From: Xanthobacteraceae bacterium
Lineage (GTDB): Bacteria > Pseudomonadota > Alphaproteobacteria > Rhizobiales > Xanthobacteraceae
DNA: 59,895 nucleotides
NCBI GenBank assembly: GCA_029239875.1
Contig: JARBUD010000025.1
Coordinates: 1-59,895, forward strand
Reading direction: 5' to 3'
The position numbers and the translations under genes are program-made. The notes under the pieces are model-generated. The model ran no database searches and was not told the origin of the DNA. It saw only the letters and a list, made by a program, of their open reading frames with translations. Below, piece after piece: positions 38,668-48,377 of the stretch. Every line of letters starts with the position of its first letter. Position 1 is the stretch's first letter.

Positions 38668-39842
38668 TGACGCGGAGCGAGCATTCGGCGCGCGCCGCCT
38701 CAAATCCGGTGGCTGGAATGGCAACGGTCGTTGTCGTGCAGTTGGCGGGCGCCGTGTTCCTGCGTCAGTTCCTGCTCATCGAGGACTGGCGTCTGGTGAT
38801 CGGCCTGCTGCTGATCTTCGGCGCGGCGCTCGTGCTCATGGAGCGGGTGCCCTCGCTTGAAGCGCGGGTCGAGGCCGCCTTCGCGCGCCATTCCCGCCTC
38901 GCGCTGCTGCTCGGCATGGCCATCGTGCTCGGCTTTCCCTTTGTCCTCGAGGGGAACACCTATGCGCTGCACCTGTGCGTGATTTCGATGCTTTACGCAG
39001 TGCTGGCGCTGGCGCTTAACTTCCAGCTTGGCAGCGCCAACATCCCGAACTTCGCCACCGGCGCTTCCTACGGCATCGGCGCCTATGCCTCGGCGCTGCT
39101 CGCGCTGAATTTCGGTGTCAGCTTCTGGGTGGCGCTGCCGGTGGCCGCGGTGGTGGCGACCATCTTCGGCTTCCTGCTCGGCATCCCCTCGATGCGCACG
39201 CGCGACAGCTATCTCGCGCTCGTCACCATCGCCTTCGGCGTGGTGATCCACCAGTTGCTCAACAATCTGGAGTTCACCGGCGGTCCCAACGGTCTCGTCG
39301 GTATTCCCGTGCCGGAACTGTTCGGCCATTCCTTCGGCGACCCGCTGGTGATCTTCGGGCAGGAACTGCCGTCGCAGGCGAACTTCTATTATCTCTCGGC
39401 GCTGCTGGTGCTGATCTCCATCGTCTTCGCCCGACGCCTGCACGATTCCCGCGTCGGGCTCGCCTGGAACGCCCTGCGCACCGACGAGTTGGCCGCCCGC
39501 TGCCAGGGCATCAACGTCACCTGGTACAAGGTGCTGGCCTTCGCGGTGGATGCCTTCCTCGCCGGCTTCGCCGGCACGATCTACGCCTTCTATGTCGGCT
39601 TCATCTCGCCGGATAACTTCACCTTCCTGGTCTCCGTCACAATCATGACCATGGTGATCGCCGGCGGCATGGACAACATTCTCGGCGTCATCGTCGGCGC
39701 CTTCCTGCTGACACTGCTGCCCGAGAAGCTGCGCGCCTTCTCCGACTACCGCATCCTGTTCTTCGGCGTGACCGTCATCGCCTTCCTGATGATCCGTCCC
39801 CAAGGCCTCTTTCCCCAGCGCCTGCGTCGCTACGGAGACTGA
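38667..39842 (+). CDS. livM: Branched-chain amino acid-type ABC permease LivM
   Basis: A 391-residue permease with about ten membrane segments. Blocks include VLALALNFQLGSANIPNFATGASYGIGAYASA and GGPNGLVGIPVP. The ATPase-contact loop is ARCQGINVTWYKVLAFAVDAFLAGFAG, and it ends GGMDNILGVIVGAF and MIRPQGLFPQRL. It is coupled to livH (TGATG) and precedes livG by 2 bases. Confidence 0.94.
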   Translation: MTRSEHSARAASNPVAGMATVVVVQLAGAVFLRQFLLIEDWRLVIGLLLIFGAALVLMERVPSLEARVEAAFARHSRLALLLGMAIVLGFPFVLEGNTYALHLCVISMLYAVLALALNFQLGSANIPNFATGASYGIGAYASALLALNFGVSFWVALPVAAVVATIFGFLLGIPSMRTRDSYLALVTIAFGVVIHQLLNNLEFTGGPNGLVGIPVPELFGHSFGDPLVIFGQELPSQANFYYLSALLVLISIVFARRLHDSRVGLAWNALRTDELAARCQGINVTWYKVLAFAVDAFLAGFAGTIYAFYVGFISPDNFTFLVSVTIMTMVIAGGMDNILGVIVGAFLLTLLPEKLRAFSDYRILFFGVTVIAFLMIRPQGLFPQRLRRYGD

Positions 39843-39844
39843 CG

Positions 39845-40643
39845 ATGGCTCTTTCGGCCTCTTCTCCCGTCGTGCTCGAAGGAGAGAACCTCACCATGCG
39901 CTTCGGCGGCCTCGTCGCCATGGCGGAAGTAGCGTTCACGCTGAAGCGCGGCGAAATCCTCGGCATCATCGGCCCGAACGGCGCCGGCAAGTCGACGCTG
40001 CTGAACATCATCACCGGCATCTACATCCCGTCTTCTGGCGAGGTCCGGCTGGAGGGCGAGCGCCTGAACGGCGTTCCCGCGCACAAGATCGTGGCGCGCG
40101 GCATTGCCCGCACCTTCCAGTCGAGCCGGCTGTTCGGCGATCTCAGCGTGCTCGACAACGTGGTCATCGGCCGCCACACCCACACGAAGGCGGGCGTGTT
40201 CGACGCCATCTTCCGGCGCGGGCGCGCCAAGGCGGAGCTCGAGGCCGCCGCCGCCCATGCCGAGACGCTGCTGAAGAGCGTCTCGCGCGGCCTGCATGAG
40301 CAGCGCCACCGCCCGGCCGGCGAGTTGGCGCAGGCCGACCGCCGGCGTCTGGAGATCGCCCGCGCGCTCGCAACCGATCCCAAGGTGCTGCTGCTGGACG
40401 AGCCCTCCTCCGGCATGGACGACGCCGACACCGACGCGCTGATGGACGATATCCGCGCCGTGTGCGCCCAGCGGCCCGATCTCGCGCTCATGATCATCGA
40501 GCACGACATGCGCCTCGTGGCGAGCCTGCCGCACCGGGTGATGGTGCTGGATTACGGGCAGAAGCTGGCCGACGGGCCCTACGAGGAGATCCGCAAGATA
40601 CCGCGGGTCCAGGAAGCCTATCTCGGACGCAAGGCGACGCAGC

Positions 40644-40657
<14 letters not shown>
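39845..40657 (+). CDS. livG: Branched-chain amino acid-type ABC ATPase LivG, degenerate signature
   Basis: A 270-residue ATPase. Walker A (GPNGAGKST), the Q-loop (ARTFQSSRLF), Walker B (VLLLDEPSSGM) and the H-loop (MIIEHDMRL) are intact. The ABC signature that normally reads LxYGxQ/LSxGD is here LAQADRRRLEIARAL, so the key glycine is missing. That residue contacts ATP in the partner subunit, so the dimer may have one weak site while LivF has the good signature. It overlaps livF by 14 bases. Confidence 0.92.
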
Positions 40658-41338
<681 letters not shown>

Positions 41339-41342
<4 letters not shown>

Positions 41343-42487
41343 ACACGCTCGAACTTCTCGACCGGCTCATCGCCTTTCCGACCGTCAGCCGCGATCCCAA
41401 TCGCGAACTGATCGCCTTCGCACGCGATTTCCTGGCCGCGCGAGGGATCGAGGCGCAGATCGTCGCGACGCCGGACGGGCGCAAGGCGAACCTCTTCGCC
41501 ACGATCGGCCCGACAGACAGGCCGGGCGTCATGCTCTCCGGCCATACCGACGTCGTGCCGGTGGAAGGCCAGGCCTGGAGCAGCGATCCCTTCCGCCTGC
41601 GGGTCGAGGACGGGCGCGCCTATGGGCGCGGCACCGCCGACATGAAGGGCTTCGTCGCCGCGGCCCTTGCTGCTGCGGGCCGGGCGGCGGAGCGCCAGCT
41701 ATCGACGCCGCTGCACCTTGCCCTCAGCCATGACGAGGAAGTCGGCTGCGTCGGCGTGCGCTCGCTGATCGAGCGCATGGAGCAGGCGCCGGTGCGCCCG
41801 CACATGTGCATCGTCGGCGAGCCGACCTCCCTGCGCATCGCGACGGGCCACAAGGGCAAGCTGGCGGCACGCGCCACCTGCTGCGGCGTGGAGGGACATT
41901 CCGCGCTGGCCCCCAGGGCGCTCAACGCGATCCATCTGGCCTGCGACTTCGTCGGCGTGCTGCGCGAGCAGCAGGACCGTCTCGCCGCTGAGGGCGCGCG
42001 CGATCCCGACTACGACATTCCCTACACGACGGTTCATGCCGGCGTGATCGGCGGCGGCACGGCACTCAACATCGTGCCGAACCGCTGCACGGTCGATTTC
42101 GAGATCCGCAATATCGCGCAGGATGACGCCTCGCAGATCCTGAACCGGCTGATGGACGGCGCGGCCAAGCTGGTCGAGGAGCGCAAGGCCGAGTTTCCGC
42201 AGGCCGACATCGTGGTCGACGTGGTGAACACCTATCCCGGCCTCGCCACGCCTGCCGATGCGCCCATCGTCGATTTCGTGCGGCTTCTGGTCGAGGATTC
42301 CGCGACCTTCAAGGTGGCGTTCGGGACCGAAGGCGGGCTGTTCGACAGCCGGCTAGTCATTCCCACCGTCATTTGCGGTCCCGGATCGATGGATCAGGGC
42401 CACAAGCCCGACGAGTTCATCGCGCTCGATCAGCTCTCCGCCTGCGATCGCATGATGGACCGGCTTCTCGAACGGCTCGCCGCGTAG
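41339..42487 (+). CDS. M20 family metallohydrolase, acetylornithine deacetylase-like
   Basis: A 382-residue zinc amidohydrolase. Metal ligands sit in LSGHTDVVPV (His, Asp), YGRGTADMKGF (Asp), and SHDEEVGCVG (Glu pair). The dimerisation domain follows, and the last His is in GSMDQGHKPDEF. ArgE removes the acetyl group from N-acetylornithine, but this gene is coupled to livF and precedes a monooxygenase, so hydrolysis of an N-acyl compound that was just imported is more likely. It could also be the arginine-pathway gene in a new place. Confidence 0.88.
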
Positions 42488-42649
42488 GTTCTGCAGGCCG
42501 TGGCTTCGATGTTTCGCGCTTTCGAAAGCATAGGACCGGAAACGACTATTTGGCCTGCTTGCTTCGCCGGGCAAAGATAGCTTGCAGGGGCGCACCGCTG
42601 ACGGCCGGATATTTCCGGCTGCCCTCGAACTCCCACACAAGGTCACGCC

Positions 42650-44170
42650 ATGATCCGCACGGGTGAGCAGTATCGGGAGTCGATCCGCGAGGGGCGGGAG
42701 GTCTATGTCAACGGCGAGCGGGTGAAGGACGTGCCGTCCCACCCCGTGTTCAAGCCGCTGGTCGATATGCGCGCGCGCATCTACGACATGCAGTTCGATC
42801 CGCGCACCAAGGACGTGATGACCTTCACCCAGGATGGGGAGGTCAACGGCATAGCCAACAAGCTGCCGATCACCCAGGAAGACTGGTGGGACAAGCGCCG
42901 CGCCACCGACTGCGTGCTGCACGAGGCGGGCGGCGCCGTCGCCCGTGTCGGCGACGAGACCGTCGGCGAGATGTGGTCGCTGTTCGACGGGCAGGACGTG
43001 CTGAACGAGATGGACCCGCGCTTCGCGGCGAACATCCGCAATCACATCGACAGGGTGCTGCACAGCGACCCGTTCCATGTGTCGGCCAACGCCGATCCCA
43101 AGGGCGATCGCTCGCGGCCGCCGCAACAGCAGGATCCCGACATGCTGCTGCATGTCGTGAAGGAAACGGATGCCGGGCTCGTCGTGCGCGGCGCGAAGTA
43201 CGAGACGGCCGCTCCCTATGCCAATCAGGCCTTCACCAAGCCGACCATCTCCAACTGGGGCGACAGCGCCTTTTCCGACTATGCGGTGGGCTTCATCTGC
43301 GATCTCGGTACGCCCGGCCTGAAGTTCATCTGCCGCGCAGGTTTCGCCGGGAGCCGGCCGCTGGAGGACTATCCGGTTTCCGGCCGCCTCGACGAGGTCG
43401 ACGCGCTCGTCATCTTCGACGATGTGCTGGTGCCTTGGGAGAACGTGATGTTCCATCGCCACACGCAGGCGGCGATGTTCATGCGCGCCACGCTGCATCG
43501 CTACTCGGCCTTCGCCTTCGTCCAGCGCAACCTGACCCTCGCCGACATGCTGATCGGCACCGCGCTGTTCAATGTGCGCCAGACCGGCCTCGACACCCTC
43601 CAGCCGGTGCAGGAAAAGCTGGCGCGGCTCGCCGTCTATCGCGAAGGCATCAATGCCCATCTCACCGCGGCCATCACCATGGCCGAACGCTCTCCCGGCG
43701 GGCTGCTGATGCCGAACCAGTCGCTGCTCTATGCCGGGCGTGTGCTCGCCTCGTCGCAGCTCAACGAGATGATGCACATCGCCCGCGAACTGTGCGGCGG
43801 CCAGATGTGCCTCACCCCGGATGCGGCGGCGTTCACGCACCCCGACACCAGGCCCTGGCTCGACAAGTTCTACACCATCAACGAGGAATGGGTCGCCGAA
43901 GACCGGCGCAAGCTGCTGGCTTTCGCACGCGACATCCTGAACTCGGACTATGCCGGGCACCGCCTGAGTTTCCAGCTGTTCGCCCAGTCGCCGCCCTTCG
44001 CGCACCTTGCCGCCGTCTACCGGAGCTTCGACTGGGACGGTCCGCTGGACTTCGTCAAGCAATCCGCCGGCCTGTCCGACAAGGTCATGGGCCCGAATAC
44101 CCGCGCCGCCGGCGACAGCGCCGTCTCGCGCTGGTTCGACACCTCGATGAGGCGTACCGCCACCCATTGA
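42650..44170 (+). CDS. HpaB-family FADH2-dependent monooxygenase
   Basis: A 506-residue protein of the 4-hydroxyphenylacetate 3-monooxygenase large component / PvcC family. It contains YRESIREGREVYVNGERVKDV, DVLVPWENVMFHRH, RATLHRY-type and YAGRVLASSQLNEMMHIARELCGGQ blocks, and the C-terminal RISF-like RLSFQLFAQSPPFAH. Enzymes of this family hydroxylate phenols ortho to OH with FADH2 from a separate reductase; none is seen beside it. The 162-base gap before it holds nothing recognisable. The substrate is probably an aromatic amine or phenol, since a Rid protein follows. Confidence 0.9.
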   Translation: MIRTGEQYRESIREGREVYVNGERVKDVPSHPVFKPLVDMRARIYDMQFDPRTKDVMTFTQDGEVNGIANKLPITQEDWWDKRRATDCVLHEAGGAVARVGDETVGEMWSLFDGQDVLNEMDPRFAANIRNHIDRVLHSDPFHVSANADPKGDRSRPPQQQDPDMLLHVVKETDAGLVVRGAKYETAAPYANQAFTKPTISNWGDSAFSDYAVGFICDLGTPGLKFICRAGFAGSRPLEDYPVSGRLDEVDALVIFDDVLVPWENVMFHRHTQAAMFMRATLHRYSAFAFVQRNLTLADMLIGTALFNVRQTGLDTLQPVQEKLARLAVYREGINAHLTAAITMAERSPGGLLMPNQSLLYAGRVLASSQLNEMMHIARELCGGQMCLTPDAAAFTHPDTRPWLDKFYTINEEWVAEDRRKLLAFARDILNSDYAGHRLSFQLFAQSPPFAHLAAVYRSFDWDGPLDFVKQSAGLSDKVMGPNTRAAGDSAVSRWFDTSMRRTATH

Positions 44171-44212
44171 GCCCGACTACTTCCCGTCCGCATCTCCATC
44201 CCGAGGCATGAC

Positions 44213-44626
44213 ATGATCCACCGTCGCATCCGCCCGTTCAACACCGCCAAGACCTATCCCGAGCAGCGCCTCGACAACGATCTCGCCCAGGCGGTGGTCG
44301 CGCGCGGCGCCACCATCTTCCTGCGCGGCCAGTGCCCGCAGGACCTCGACACGGCGGAGGATGTCGGTATCGGCGACCCCGTCGCCCAGACCCACAAGGT
44401 GATGCAGAACATCCGCCAGCTCGTCGAGGAGTCTGGCGGCACGATGGAGCATGTCTGCAAGCTGGTGGTCTATCTCACCGACGTGCGCCACCGCGAGGCG
44501 GTCTACCGCACCATGGGCGAGTACATCAAAGGCGTGCATCCGGTGTGCACGGGCCTCGTGGTGGTGGCGCTCGCCCGCCCCACCTGGCTGGTGGAGATCG
44601 ACGCCACGGCCGTGATCCCCGATTGA
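44213..44626 (+). CDS. Rid (YjgF/UK114) family protein without the RidA arginine
   Basis: A 137-residue Rid-fold protein. It has the FLRGQCPQDLD and TxKMVVYLTD-like KLVVYLTDVRHREAVY blocks and the C-terminal LVEIDATAVI with its conserved Glu. RidA proper has PxRS near residue 105, where the Arg binds 2-aminoacrylate. Here the sequence is HPVCTGLVVV, with Cys in that position, as in Rid4-7 groups. Such proteins are linked to catabolic operons and often act on enamine or imine intermediates. It lies between the monooxygenase and the DUF1028 gene. Confidence 0.85.
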   Translation: MIHRRIRPFNTAKTYPEQRLDNDLAQAVVARGATIFLRGQCPQDLDTAEDVGIGDPVAQTHKVMQNIRQLVEESGGTMEHVCKLVVYLTDVRHREAVYRTMGEYIKGVHPVCTGLVVVALARPTWLVEIDATAVIPD

Positions 44627-44645
44627 TGACTCGGGAGCGCGTGCA

Positions 44646-45320
44646 ATGACGTTCTCCATCGCGGCGCGATGCGCCCGGACCGGCCGCTTCGGCGTCGCCA
44701 TCTCCTCTTCCTCGCCCGCCGTGGCCGCGCGTTGTGCCCATGTGCGTGCGGGCGTCGGCGCCGTGTGTTCGCAGAACATCACCGATCCGCGGCTCGGTCC
44801 CGCCGCGCTCGACCTGATGGCGCTCGGCGTTTCCGCGCCGGCCGCTCTCGAGACGCTGGCTGGCTCTCGCCCCAATATCGAGCACCGGCAGCTCACCGCC
44901 GTCGATGCTGCCGGCCGGACCTCCACCTTCTCCGGCTCCGGCACGCTCGGCACCTGGGGAGTGGCGGAAGCGCGCGACTGTGTAGCGGCGGGCAATCTGC
45001 TCGCCGATGCCGGCGTGCCGGCGGCCATGGTGGCGGCGTTCGAGGTGGCACAGGGCGATCTCGGCGATCGCCTGATCGCCGCGCTTCAGGCCGGCCTTGC
45101 CGCCGGCGGCGAGGCCGGTCCCGTGCATTCGGCGGGCCTGCTGATGGCCGGCGAGGAAAGCTGGCCCATCGCCGATCTGCGGGTGGACTGGGACGACGCC
45201 GACCCGATCGGCCGTCTCGCCGATCTATGGGCGCTCTACCGGCCGCAGATGGAGGCCTATGTGCAGCGGGCTCTAGAGCCGGTCGCCGCTCCCAGTTATG
45301 GCGTGCCGGGCGACGAGTAG
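44646..45320 (+). CDS. DUF1028 family protein (Ntn-hydrolase-like)
   Basis: A 224-residue protein of the DUF1028 family. It begins MTFSIAARCARTGRFGVAISSSSPAVAARCAHVRAGVGAVCSQN (residues 1-44, shown here in part) and ends with the WDDADPIGRLADLWALYRPQM block. The family is known to have an Ntn-hydrolase-like fold, but its reaction is not established. Genes of this family are often seen next to Rid, peptidase and ABC genes. Here it probably hydrolyses an amide or lactam intermediate in the pathway. This is inference. Confidence 0.88.
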   Translation: MTFSIAARCARTGRFGVAISSSSPAVAARCAHVRAGVGAVCSQNITDPRLGPAALDLMALGVSAPAALETLAGSRPNIEHRQLTAVDAAGRTSTFSGSGTLGTWGVAEARDCVAAGNLLADAGVPAAMVAAFEVAQGDLGDRLIAALQAGLAAGGEAGPVHSAGLLMAGEESWPIADLRVDWDDADPIGRLADLWALYRPQMEAYVQRALEPVAAPSYGVPGDE

Positions 45321-45418
45321 TCTCAAGGCTGCATCAGCCTCGGCCCGGCGGTCGTGCTGCCGGGCCGGAACGCCGGCGTCGCTCGCACGCCCCGCCGGAA
45401 AAGGCTATGGAAGCCGTT

Positions 45419-46369
45419 ATGCGTTACACGCTGAGACAGCTCGAATATTTCATCGCCGCCGGCGAGACCGGGTCGATCACGCTCGCCTCGGATCGCATCA
45501 GCATTTCCCAGCCGTCGATCTCGACGGCCATCAGTCATCTGGAGCAGGAGCTGGGCGTCCAGCTCTTCGTGCGCCATCACGCGCAGGGCCTGTCGCTGAC
45601 GCCGGTGGGCCGCAAGCTGCTGGCGGAGGCCAAGCATCTGGTCGAGCAGGCGGAAGGGCTCTATGCCGTCGCCTCGGAGGCCACGGATCAGGTCCGCGGA
45701 CAGCTCTCCGTAGGCTGCATGGTGACTCTGGCGCCGATGATCATCCCGGAGCTGTCCCATGGCTTCACCTCGGCCTTTCCCGATACCCGGATCCGCCATG
45801 TCGAAGCCAATCAGGAGTGGCTGCTCGAAGGGTTGCGACGGGCGGATATCGACATCGCCATCACCTACGACCTGCAGATACCCGACGGCATCACCTTCAC
45901 GCCGCTCGCCAGCCTGCCCGCCCATGTCGTGGTGAGCGAGACGCATCCCTTCGCGCGGCTGTCGGCAGTGAGCCTGCAGGATCTCGCGGAGCAGCCGCTC
46001 ATCCTGCTCGATCTGCCGATCAGCTCCGAATATTTCCTCGCTTTGTTCATCAAGGAAGGGCTGGAGCCCAAGATCCATTCGCGCTCCGCGCATCAGGAAG
46101 TGGTGCGTACCATGGTGGCCAATGGCTATGGCTACACGCTCGCCAACGTCCGGCCGCGCTCCGATCTCGCGCTCGACGGACGGCGGGTGCTGCGGGTGCG
46201 CCTCGCGGGGGAGCATCGCCCGATGGTCATCGGTACGGCGACGGTCGATCAGTTCAAGAAGTCGCGGCTCATGCAGATGTTCGAAGCGCATTGCCGCTCG
46301 TTCATCTCCGATGCCTACATCCCCGGCATGGTGGCTCCCGCCACCGACCGCCGCCAGAAGAAGCCGTAG
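45419..46369 (+). CDS. LysR-family regulator of the liv/hpaB-like cluster
   Basis: A 316-residue LysR protein. The helix-turn-helix is in LRQLEYFIAAGETGSITLASDRISISQPSISTAISHLEQELGVQLFVR (residues 4-51, split here), with an effector domain after residue 90. I prefer ATG 45419 because GGAAG lies five bases before it; ATG 45407 is possible. It is the last gene on this strand after DUF1028 and probably controls the cluster through the inverted repeat at 37595-37678, although that site is 8 kb away. It is convergent with the isochorismatase-like gene. Confidence 0.9.
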   Translation: MRYTLRQLEYFIAAGETGSITLASDRISISQPSISTAISHLEQELGVQLFVRHHAQGLSLTPVGRKLLAEAKHLVEQAEGLYAVASEATDQVRGQLSVGCMVTLAPMIIPELSHGFTSAFPDTRIRHVEANQEWLLEGLRRADIDIAITYDLQIPDGITFTPLASLPAHVVVSETHPFARLSAVSLQDLAEQPLILLDLPISSEYFLALFIKEGLEPKIHSRSAHQEVVRTMVANGYGYTLANVRPRSDLALDGRRVLRVRLAGEHRPMVIGTATVDQFKKSRLMQMFEAHCRSFISDAYIPGMVAPATDRRQKKP

Positions 46370-46380
46370 GACCACGGTTG

Positions 46381-46407
46381 GGCCGCCGTCCGACATGGAC
46401 GACGGCC
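46381..46407. terminator. Possible hairpin between convergent genes
   Basis: GGCCG and CGTC on the left pair with GACG and CGGCC on the right, with one mismatch and a seven-base loop. It lies between the convergent LysR gene and the hydrolase gene. No T-run follows on either strand, so it is a weak terminator candidate. Confidence 0.4.
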
Positions 46408-46465
46408 TCGCCAAAAAGGGATGACGCTGGTCGACGAGCGACCCGTCGGTCGTCCCCGTGAGAGA

Positions 46466-47119
46466 TCAGCCCGCGGCGCTCGGCACCGGCGTGTTGAGCA
46501 GTTGCTGCTCCCACAGATACGCAATGCCGCTGCCGCCCCCATGCTGCACGAGCACCTCGGTCAGCTTGGCGGCGGTGTCGAGCCGAGCCCAGTCGCGCTG
46601 CCATTCGCCGGCCACGGCCATCCACGTCATCACGTTCGCGCCGGCGGCGATCATGCGCTGGATGGCGACCTCATGGGATTCGACCGAAACGCCGCCGGAG
46701 GCATCGGTGACCACCGTCACATCCCAGCCCTCGCCGAGGGCCTGGATCACCGGCATCGCCACGCACACTTCGGTCCACAGGCCCGCGATGATCAGCTGCT
46801 TGCGTCCGGTCGCCTTGACCACGTCCACCACCTTCGGGTCCTGCCAGGTGTTGATGAACGTCCGGTCGATCACCTCCTGGCCCGGAAACACCTCGGTGAT
46901 CTGCGGAAAGAGCAGCCCACCCCGCTCGGCGATCACGGACGTCAGGATCGTGGGAACGCCGAAGGCCCTGGCGGTCTTCGCGAGGGCCGCCGTATTGTTA
47001 ATCACCATATGCGGTTCGTGGCTGTTGAGGTTCGCGAGCTGGTAGGGCTGGTGGTCGATCAGAACGAGGACCGAGTCTTCGGGACGAAGAAGCGACGCAA
47101 GGCCGTTACGGAAAGTCAT
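46466..47119 (-). CDS. Isochorismatase-like hydrolase (YcaC type)
   Basis: A 217-residue cysteine hydrolase. The catalytic Asp is in LVLIDHQPYQ (about residue 22) and the nucleophile Cys119 in GLWTEVCVAM, with DRTFINTWQD between them. These match the YcaC group, whose natural substrate is unclear. ATG 47119 is used with AGGACG upstream; the open frame continues 39 codons left without support. It is divergent from the LysR gene, which is its likely regulator. Confidence 0.9.
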   Translation of the reverse strand: MTFRNGLASLLRPEDSVLVLIDHQPYQLANLNSHEPHMVINNTAALAKTARAFGVPTILTSVIAERGGLLFPQITEVFPGQEVIDRTFINTWQDPKVVDVVKATGRKQLIIAGLWTEVCVAMPVIQALGEGWDVTVVTDASGGVSVESHEVAIQRMIAAGANVMTWMAVAGEWQRDWARLDTAAKLTEVLVQHGGGSGIAYLWEQQLLNTPVPSAAG

Positions 47120-47274
47120 TGCTGCGTCCTTTACTGCCGGTTTGAGCGGCATTGGTTTTGCGGGGAAGGCATGCGCCAGCGGGCGACGTTTGCCGGGCGC
47201 AACTTGCCGTTCCGTCAGATGATAGGATAGCTCCATGGTCCGGCACGCTGTGTCGCGAAACGGGGAACGCCGAA

Positions 47275-48168
47275 TTGGACATCGAGGATCTGCAGACCTT
47301 CGTCGCCGTGGCCGATGCCGGGGGCGTATCGGCCGCCGCGCGCCGGCTCGGCATCTCCAAATCGATCGTCAGTCGGCGACTTTTCCGGATCGAAGCGGAA
47401 CTCGGCGTCCAGCTTCTTGCACGAACGACCCGCGGCGCCGCGCTCACCGAAGCGGGGATCACGTTCAGGGATCACGCGGCCCGAGCCAGCGCCGAGATCG
47501 ACACGGCAAGGGAAGCGATCCTGCCCTCCGGCGAGCTGCGTGGCCGCCTGAGGGTTGCCATGCCGATTTCCTTCGGCCCGACCCACTTCTCCCCCGTGAT
47601 TGCGGAAATGGCGCAACACCACCCGCAGCTCCACATCCATACCTCCTATAGCGACCGCTTCGTCGATCTGATCGCGGAGGGTTTCGATTGCGCGATCCGG
47701 GTCGGCTACCTTCAGGACTCCAACCTCATCGCGAAGCGCGTCGGGCCGATCTACGGAAAGCTCGTCGCAAGCCCGGATTACATCAAGGCGCACGGTTCGC
47801 CCGAGACGGTGGAGCAGCTCGGCGACCACCAGGCCCTCATGCAGGGAACGGAAACCTGGCAGTTCATGGATGGCGACAAGATCGTCACGGTTCAGCCGCA
47901 GGGCAGGTTCAAGGCCGACAACGCCACGGCGCTTGCCGCTGCCGCGGCGGCGGGACTCGGCATTGCCTGGCTCCCCGATTGCGTCACGCACGGATATGTG
48001 GCGTCCGGCGAGCTCGTTCCGGTGATGACGCGCTATCCCCTGCCTTCGGCCGGCGCCTATGTCGTCCGGCCGCCGGGTCAGCACCCCCCACGGAAGGTCC
48101 GGGTCCTCACCGACATGCTGATCGAGTACTTCGCCCGAAATCCGGACGTTTGGGGTCTCGACCGGTAG
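47275..48168 (+). CDS. LysR-family regulator
   Basis: A 297-residue LysR protein. The N terminus (LDIEDLQTFVAVADAGGVSAAARRLGISKSIVSRR, shown here in part) is reached from TTG 47275, which has GGGGAA eight bases upstream; no ATG or GTG fits as well. The effector domain follows from residue 90 (LRGRLRVAMPISFG). It is of the group that represses or activates a divergent gene, here the isochorismatase-like hydrolase with a 155-base space between. A weak hairpin (CGGGGCGAACCCCG, 48178-48191) follows the stop. Confidence 0.88.
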   Translation: MDIEDLQTFVAVADAGGVSAAARRLGISKSIVSRRLFRIEAELGVQLLARTTRGAALTEAGITFRDHAARASAEIDTAREAILPSGELRGRLRVAMPISFGPTHFSPVIAEMAQHHPQLHIHTSYSDRFVDLIAEGFDCAIRVGYLQDSNLIAKRVGPIYGKLVASPDYIKAHGSPETVEQLGDHQALMQGTETWQFMDGDKIVTVQPQGRFKADNATALAAAAAAGLGIAWLPDCVTHGYVASGELVPVMTRYPLPSAGAYVVRPPGQHPPRKVRVLTDMLIEYFARNPDVWGLDR

Positions 48169-48377
48169 AACGCGAAGCGGGGCGAACCCCGTCGAGCAAT
48201 TGTGTTCGACGGTCGCTCTACTGCGGGGCTCTAAGCTTGAGACATTGCCCGCACGTTCCACTTACCGCGACACAGCTTGACCTATCGCAGGGCTAGTTGC
48301 GCAGACGGCCGCTCGCCAGCTTGGGCATTCGCATGGGCAAGGGTGGGCCTCCGGGCCCCCGAGAGAGGATGAGGCGC

